NCBI GenBank assembly: GCA_029706075.1
Contig: JAINUG010000371.1
Coordinates: 1-64,000, forward strand
Origin: Aldrovandia affinis
Taxonomy: Eukaryota; Chordata; Actinopteri; Notacanthiformes; Halosauridae
DNA length: 64,000 nt
Direction of reading: 5' to 3'
The position numbers were made by a program, and so were the translations under genes. Below the pieces are notes generated by a model, which did not search any database, was not told where the DNA came from, and worked only from the letters and a program-made list of their open reading frames with translations. Positions 57,297 through 64,000 of the stretch are shown piece by piece (positions within the stretch are counted from its first letter, which is position 1; each line of letters starts with the position of its first letter).

Positions 57297-59330
57297 CTAC
57301 AAGTGTTTTTCTTTTTGCAAGCATTTTGCAATCCCTTTGTGATCCATGGACAATTGGTATATTTCCTTTTACCGTTCCACTCTTTTATTGGACAATTTTT
57401 ATCATATAGTGACCTAAACATTCTCAGGAATATATTGTAAGCACTATCAACATCACCATTTTCATAAATTACATCCCAATTCTGCGCCAGTAAATCATGT
57501 TTAAATGAACTGATGGATTCCTCTGACCTCGTTCTTCTGTATTGTGTTGTCTTATCTAGCCTTTTTGTCCTGTAATTTCCATTAAATACCAGAAAAACTG
57601 GCAGGTGGTCAGTGATATCTTTGATCAATAGCCCACTCAGTCTTATTCTCAATATCATTAGTGAATATGTTGTCGATTAGAGTGGCCGAGTGGGATGTCA
57701 TTCGGCTGGGTCTGGTGATTTGGGGAAATAGGCTCATACTGTACATTGTGTCAATGAAATCATCTATAGCTTTATGTTTACTGGGATTTAACAAGTCAAT
57801 ATTGAAATCTCCACAAATGAAAACAGCTTTGTTACTCTTCTTTGAAAACATTCATTCTATCCTGTCTGTAAAACTTTCAATGCTTGAACCTGGTGATCTG
57901 TATATACAACTAATAATGACATTTCTTCTATACAAAATTCTTTCCATACAAATTTCAACTGTTAGACATTCAAGTAGGTTATCAACCACAGTTATCATAT
58001 CATCCAGAAGTTTGAATCTCAAGGTGTTGTCCACATAGATTGCCACTCCTCCACCCCCCTTGTTTTGTCTATTTACATTAATAAGGTCATAACCATCCAG
58101 TTCAAAATCTGTCTCTTTTTCACTGTTAATCCAGGTTTCAGATACTGCAATGATGTTAAATGGTTTGTAAATAGTCCTTGATGTCCTTGAAATTTCTATT
58201 CAGACTTCTGCTATTGAAATGGATAATGGATCATTGATAATTTGCCCTTAGTAATAATGTTCTGGTTGTACTGTTCATTAGTGTAGTAGCAGCAGTTTTC
58301 ATTGATATTGAGAGGAAATTATTGTCCGGGTCTATATCATGTTCCAAATCTTGTAGATGATGCTCAGTGTATTGAGATGCTTTCAACTGTACATGGTCAT
58401 ATTCACTTATCAACTGAATTATGTGGCTAGTGTCATCGGTTGCATGTTGCGTATTGTCAGTGTATGCCATGGTTGAGTTGGTCATTTTTACCTTACAGTC
58501 CAGTTCAAACGTCATACTCGTTCAGCTCCTCAATGTTTCTAATAACCAACACTTTGGTGTTCTCCGGAGTACCGTTGAGTTTGATGAATACTTTACAGTT
58601 CGCAGTCTAAGTTTGTTGTATTTTCTTCTCTCTCCTTAGTTCATGTGCTTTTCGGGCTATATCAGCATTGCGTTTGGTCAAATGGTCGTTCATGTATACG
58701 TTTGTTCCTTTGAGCTTTCTTCCTTGTTTTAGCAATGCGATCTTGTGCTTTCTGTTTACAAATCTCAGGACTACGCTCGGTTTGCCATTGGTTCCTCTCT
58801 TGGGCAAAGACAAACGATGTGAGTGGAGAGAGCAAGTCTCCTCTATGGGGCTCCTCTTTAGGGGCCCTGGCTCCTCTTTAGGGCCCTGGCTCCAGCCAAA
58901 CTGTGGAGGCTGTAGGATATGGGCAGGGCCATCAGGAATGATCCCACTCAGCAGCAGGTGGTTGATGGAGGGGACCTGGTTGCAGGTGGGACATTCTTGA
59001 GAGGCTTGTTGGGAGGAGGAGGTTGACAGGGCAGAGGTGGCTGAGGAGGTGGTCCGCAGGGCCAAAGCTAAAGATAGTGCGTTGGCGTCAGCTGCTGGGA
59101 CCAGCTTGACCAGTTGTGATTGTGCCTTGCCCTGAACCTCGACCACCAATTATCAGACAGACCGACTCTCCAAATGTGCCAGGGTCTCGCTCAGAGGATG
59201 TACCTGACCAGGGTTTTCTCTTCCTCCTGGGTGAGTTTGGAGTTGGGGAGGGGCTTGAGGGCATGTGTGGATTTTTTATGATCTTGTAGGGTAGTGTGGG
59301 GGACTTCATATCTCTGCCCTACCTTCCTCA
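57297..59330 (-). mobile_element. LINE A, 5' part (ORF1 and endonuclease)
   Basis: Minus-strand ORF1-like frame (58,607-59,149) with a conserved KGTNVYMNDHLTKRNADIAR segment. Endonuclease pieces follow: CIYRSPGSSIESF (57,860-57,910), FICGDFNIDLLNPSKHKAID (about 57,770-57,830), TDHLPVFLVFNGNYRTKR (about 57,550-57,610). It breaks off at about 57,300 within the endonuclease-to-polymerase linker. The first part of the polymerase is missing between here and 52,445, so a deletion accompanies the nested insertions. Confidence 0.85.
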
Positions 59331-59397
59331 CACTACACCCTTCCTTTATTTCTGCCACTGCAGCCCCTTACTCTACTTCCTCGCTGGCATTCTCTCC

Positions 59398-59660
59398 TTA
59401 AAAGTACGATATTAATATCAGTGAGTACTTTATGTGAGTGGGAGTTGAGCTTGAGCAGTTAACACTAACTTGTGGTGGTTTGTAACGTTAGCTGCTTCTT
59501 TGACGTGTTGTGAAAGTCGGGACATTTTTACATTCTTCAGCAATATTGTTGGGAAACTGGGACAGCCTGCTCGAAACTGGGGCACATATATGTGTGTGAA
59601 GAGCGTTTTTCCAGGACTCACTCAGTCCACTCTTGGTCAAAATCTAACTAAGCACATAGC
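59398..59660 (+). repeat. Segmental duplication, copy A (intron block 2)
   Basis: Matches 62,515-62,770 closely (TAACACTAACTTGTGGTGG, TTGTAACGTTAGCTGCTTCT, CTGCTCGAAACTGGGGCAC). Confidence 0.92.
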
Positions 59661-59667
59661 ACTGTTG

Positions 59668-59669
59668 AT

Positions 59670-59708
<39 letters not shown>

Positions 59709-59718
59709 GTGTGTGTGG
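59668..59718 (+). repeat. (GT)n microsatellite
   Basis: GTGTGT run with a few ATGT interruptions, directly after the end of duplication block 2. Confidence 0.9.
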
Positions 59719-59857
59719 CTCCTCCCCCATCCCTCCCTCTCTATTCTGTGTGCTTATTTAGATTAGGTACTTTCCTGAAGCAACATTTGTATTGCGTTGT
59801 TACTGTGAAGGCACTTCCTGCATCGTATGTGGCATGCTCCTATCAGTGTGCGTGTGA

Positions 59858-60063
59858 GCCCCTTAACCACTGCACCTCTGTGACACCCTAATGACACCCC
59901 CACTTCAGCCCCTTAACCACTGCGCCTCTGAGACACCCTAATGACACCCCCACTTCAGCCCCTTAACCACTGCACCTCTGTGACACCCTAATGACACCCC
60001 CACTTCAGCCCCTTAACCACTGTGCCTCTGAGACACCCTAATGACACCCCCACTTCAGCCCCC
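59858..60063 (+). repeat. 50-base tandem repeat, four copies
   Basis: The unit starts GCCCCTTAACCACTGCACCT and ends ACACCCCCACTTCA. Copies start at 59,858, 59,908, 59,958 and 60,008. Copies 1 and 3 share CACCTCTGTG and copies 2 and 4 share GCCTCTGAG, so the array grew as 100-base pairs. Confidence 0.95.
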
Positions 60064-60300
60064 GTTTTGCCCTCAGTTTCTCCTAGGTGTGGGTTATCTG
60101 TAAATGATAAATTAGCTGTTGCTTGTCACAGAGAGCGCAGTATACAAAGCTGTGACACTGGGCTTTTTGGGGGGTCAAATTAACTCTATTTAACACCCGG
60201 AGGTACAAGAGTTACTGATGAACCCTGTTACTGAGACACACAGACTCAGCTCCCTTTCAAATATACATACGTTTGTGCTGGTTTTTAGGCAGGGCAGATG

Positions 60301-60369
60301 CGTGCATGTGTGTGTGTGCGTGCATGTGCGTGTGTGTGTGTGAGAGTATGGGAGTGTGTGTATGTGCGT

Positions 60370-60408
<39 letters not shown>

Positions 60409-60535
60409 AGAGTATGGGAGTGTGTGTATGTGCGTGTGTGAGAGTATGGGAGTGTGTGTATGTGTGCGTGTGCGTGTGTGTGTGTATGTGTGTGTGTCTG
60501 TCTGTGTGTGTGTGTGTGTGTGTATGTGCGTGTGT
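60301..60535 (+). repeat. GT-rich compound microsatellite
   Basis: GTGTGT runs with GTATGGGAGTGTGTGTATGT higher-order repeats (three copies). Open frames of Cys/Val here are artefacts of the repeat. Confidence 0.92.
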
Positions 60536-60679
60536 CAGTGATGTGGACTCGAGTGGACTTGGGACTTGCTTGAGTCTTGGACCAAATGACTTGCGACTTC
60601 GATAAGAGGGACTTGGTCTCATGTCTGGCGTCTATGTCTGTGTCCGTGTCTGTGTGTGTCTGTGTCTGTGTGTGTGTCC

Positions 60680-61627
60680 AAGCGCATTAATGCTGACTGA
60701 CTCTTAGCATCACGCTGTGAAGTGAAACTCCCTCAGCATCAGCATCAGCATCAGACTCCAGTTGGACTCCATATTTCTCTTCATGTGCAAAAATCTCTTA
60801 CCAAGTGCCAACGGCATCATTTCAGAAACTGCAACATGTCCAAAAATAGCAGTAGTTTTCTTTGGATTTGTGATACACCTGCAGTCATTTCAAGTGCAGG
60901 TCCTTTTCAGAGAACGACCATCCCCTTAGTAGACCAATGATTACTGCATTGATTTTAAACACTGGGCATTATCACCCTGTTCTTACCATAACAGCAATTG
61001 CTTTAACAATATTTGCATCTCCATATTTCATGTTTCTTTTTTTTCTTTTCTTTTTTTTACCTCATAATGTAATTAAAGTCTTGACTTCAATGTTCTGTAC
61101 TGCACTTTCATACTTTGTTAAATGTGTAACATCTATTATTTGTTAAATGTGTTCTTTATTCCTTCACACTGATGGGATCACAGTCATTTTTGAGTATAAT
61201 TATAAACCGCCACGATACCCCCCTGTAGTTCTTATTTTGCACTAAATTATATTATTTTTCAGGCGGCTGATAACGACCATCTAACTATTATTATCTTTGC
61301 TATTGCAATTATTGTATTAACATTATAACAGTTATTATATGTTGTGAAGGACAGTTTCTAAAAATCTTTCTGGGGCTGTTAAATCAATTACATGTTACTT
61401 CATTGTCACTCACAAACTGTACTTTCAGTTCCGTAAATTAACCTCCGACACTCGATTCACCCTGGCATTTGATGACGCTTGTTCGCTTCTTATTTCCTAT
61501 TGGCCAAAAGATAATCCTTCAGCCAATCATTTTACTCTGCTAAGATAACGTAGGAGACAGTTCGGAGTATAAACGCAGATAGTTTGTTCACCCCAAAATG
61601 CGTTAACATAAAGGATTTTCTGGCAGA
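60680..61627 (+). repeat. Segmental duplication, copy B (promoter side)
   Basis: Counterpart of 44,866-46,995, without the solo LTR. Similarity continues through exon 1 and about 60 bases of the intron. Confidence 0.9.
61425..61627 (+). promoter_or_regulatory. MHC-like promoter, copy B (X-like and Y-box elements)
   Basis: CCCTGGCATTTGATGACGC (61,460-61,478) and CCTATTGGCC (61,496-61,505), with the same spacing as in copy A and the same downstream CAGCCAATC (61,521). The stretch from X-like box to second CCAAT is better conserved than its flanks, which suggests function in both copies. Confidence 0.6.
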
Positions 61628-61685
61628 ATGGAAATACTTGTGCAGTTGGGATTTATGCTGTGTAGCATCCACGCTACCTCTGCAA
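61628..61685 (+). CDS. Signal-peptide first exon, MHC class I-like gene, copy B
   Basis: ATG at 61,628 opens MEILVQLGFMLCSIHATSA plus one base, then the donor GCAA followed by GTAAGA, the same length (58 bases) and phase as copy A. It differs from copy A at about 8 of 19 residues yet keeps the hydrophobic core and Ser-Ala end, so the peptide seems to be under selection as a signal sequence. The next exon should start after the hAT-like sequence, probably beyond 64,000. Confidence 0.6.
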
Positions 61686-62185
61686 GTAAGATTCAGTGGA
61701 TAAGATGATTTTAAATGTGTTTTGTAGAGAAAAGAGTAATTCTCGGAATATGATTTCCTGGAATATGGGTTACGTTTTACACGGAAATTTGAATTTTACA
61801 AAAGAGTAGCTATATTATTCACATGGCGATGATTATAAAGAAAGAAAGATAAAAATAATAATATAATCATCGTTTTTGTAGTTGATAGAACGTACTTAGT
61901 ATTTAAAACATGAGTTCGGCTCAAAGATCTTTGTCTCTGAGTGTTTCGTTCCACTTCCGCTCAGTTCGTTAATACGCACTACAGTGAACCGCCTAAATAA
62001 AGGCAGCACTTCAGTAAATGAGGCGTCCTTTAAACGGGCGGGTGTGTCCCCCTGTGAGCTGTATAGAAACGAATACAGTTATCATTTTGCATCAATTGAA
62101 TTCTGATGTGATGGTTCAGGAATACGTTTTTCAATCGATGATAACCCTCGTTGTAATCCACACAGTGTATTTATTCGTTTAGGTT

Positions 62186-62770
62186 GTTAATTTACAACTC
62201 AATACCTGCATAATTCACTGGCGATTCAAAAACAGTGTAATTAAACGAAGCAGAGGGACACTTGTTTAGGCTTAGGATATTTATTTAACTTTTTACTGCT
62301 AGAGGGCAGAATAGCCTGTACATTAAAACAGGTTAACTTCAACAGTTACTACAACAGGGACAAGTATGAATACTTACAAGGTATGAACAGAAATCAATAT
62401 AAATATTAAAAACACTGTACATATTTAAAAAACATCCATACAAAATGCAATCAATTAACAAATACATTTGAAATATGTACAGTATTGTGAGTTAAAAACA
62501 CTAAATATAAAAGTAGGATATGAATATCAGTGAGTATTTTTTGTGAGTGGGAGTCGGGTTTTGAGCAGTTAACACTAACTTGAGGTGGTTTGTAACGTTA
62601 GCTGCTTCTTTGACGTGTTGTGAAAGCCGGGACATTTTTACATTCTTCAGCAATTTTGTTGGGAAACTGGGACAGGCTGCTCGAAACTGGGGCACATATA
62701 TGTGTATGAAGAGCGTTTTTCCAGGACTCACTCAGTCCACTTTTGGTCAAAATCAAACTAAGCACATAGC
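62186..62770 (+). repeat. Segmental duplication, copy B (intron blocks 1 and 2 joined)
   Basis: Blocks corresponding to 50,435-50,760 and 59,398-59,660 are directly adjacent here (join near 62,513), so this is the layout before the LINE nest entered copy A. Confidence 0.92.
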
Positions 62771-64000
62771 CTGGCCCGCGTTAACCTATTGGGCAACATG
62801 GGCTGCAGCCCAGGGCCCCGGCCACTAGGGGGCCCCGGGAATAGTAGATTACTTTAAGCCTACATTGAATTTTTGAATACGGTTTTATGGTGTTTTGACT
62901 GTTACTGTACATTTTGGTCCACTTTCGCACCTGTAGTAGTCCACATTGTCCTGTCGCAACCGTCACGAGCAGAGGTAAACCTGTCGCACGGCGCAATTAC
63001 GTCGCTACATGTATGCGCGCTGTCGTTCTGCTTTAATGAAATTAGAAAATGACCTATGTCAATTTCACGTGCGATAACATTTTGATACTTTAGTTGCTGA
63101 AATTGGCGAGCAAACCCGCACTTAGCTAGAGCTATAACCTGAGATGTCCAACCAGAAAGTAATAAATTACTATTTATAACGGGGTTCGCTGCAAAAAAAC
63201 ATGTTGTAGCCTATTCCCCCCCAAGCAACCACCATTTTATAACTGTCAACAAACTATTTCAGATAAATTCATCTTAATTCGAGTTCGACTGAAGAAAACG
63301 AAGTGGGCTAATTTTGCATGACCGAATAGCTTAGTTGTGTTGCTAAGTAAGTAACGTTAGCTAGCTGAACAACAACAACGCAATTTAATAGCCTAATGTT
63401 CTCTAGCAAGTTGGCCTGTAATTTGTAGCAATGCTTGGACAAAAGAATTTTTTTAAAGCCAGTATAAACTTAAATTATGTGAAGTTTGCTGTATACTTTC
63501 GCATTTATTGTAGATGCAGGTGTTAATGCTACATGTTGAAATTAAAACGGTAGCTCAATTAACTTACACAAAGGACGATACTTTGTCCTATAGGTGAGTA
63601 ACATTAAATAATTTATATCAATGCTTGTTTTGTTGGTGCTAGTGGTTGAACGGGAAGTGTATTGTTTTGTGCATTGTCATTTGTGGTCAAATGTATGGTT
63701 TGTAGGCCTACTTTGTACACTAGGCTACTACTCCTTCATTATCCTGCCATGCAGGGCAAGGTTGGTCATGGCTTGAACTTGAACTCATGCGTTCGGGTAA
63801 CAGATGTGAATATTTCGAGAGCACTGTAATATAAGAGTCGGTACTCTTTGACGGCTTTTAATACATTACAACATTCAAAGTTTTCAATTGTAGGTCTCAT
63901 TCTGTAACATATTCACTATCTACTTCTGATATCCTTTGTCATAGGCCTATTTGTCGAATTTGCGGCATGTCTTTAACGTTGCCAGGCCTGGTCGCGTCAA
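62771..64000 (+). mobile_element. Probable hAT-type transposon start, runs off the window
   Basis: Begins CCTGGCCCGCGTTAACCTAT and GGGCCCCGGCCACTAGGGGG, a phrase typical of fish hAT ends (from memory), exactly where similarity to copy A stops. A short start MSNQKVINYY (63,147) fits the N-terminus of a hAT transposase but meets a stop. The rest to 64,000 shows no clear coding. Confidence 0.45.

Overview
The window looks like repeat-rich genomic DNA from a ray-finned (teleost) fish. Tc1-, hAT-, pogo- and PIF/Harbinger-type DNA transposons, CR1- and L2-type LINEs and tRNA-derived SINEs with fish-typical tails are packed between a few short spliced exons. I see no bacterial operon, CRISPR array or functional RNA gene. 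The species cannot be named from what is visible.

Bases 1-29,660 form one giant inverted repeat. The left arm (1-14,860) and right arm (14,953-29,660) are reverse complements around a 92-base spacer, so every feature on the left reappears on the right on the other strand. The arms carry a broken leucine-rich-repeat (LRR) receptor gene, a possible first exon, a Tc1 remnant, two SINE families, a LINE reverse-transcriptase fragment and a Harbinger transposase end. Differences between arms are frequent and rich in small indels. Several reading frames are intact in one arm exactly where the other is broken. The palindrome is therefore either a real, noisily sequenced structure or an assembly artefact (fold-back read or inverted haplotype join).

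Bases 29,661-44,865 hold a Tc1 fragment, a long but dead CR1-like LINE carrying a SINE insertion, minisatellites and further LINE/SINE pieces. Three host-gene candidates lie here: a phase 1-1 transmembrane exon (38,185-38,274, minus), a GC-rich two-exon gene with a poly-glutamate tract (38,833-40,101, plus), and a terminal coding exon (43,820-43,963, minus).

Bases 44,866-64,000 contain two copies of a promoter plus signal-peptide first exon (46,996-47,053 and 61,628-61,685). Each has X-box-like and Y-box-like elements as in MHC class I/II promoters and a phase-1 donor. Copy A has since been loaded with a solo LTR (exact 5-base duplication), a nearly intact pogo transposon encoding a PHD finger, and an 8.6-kb nest of three LINEs. 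Copy B keeps the empty site for the LTR and for the LINE nest. No later exon of this gene is visible, so it probably continues to the right of the window.
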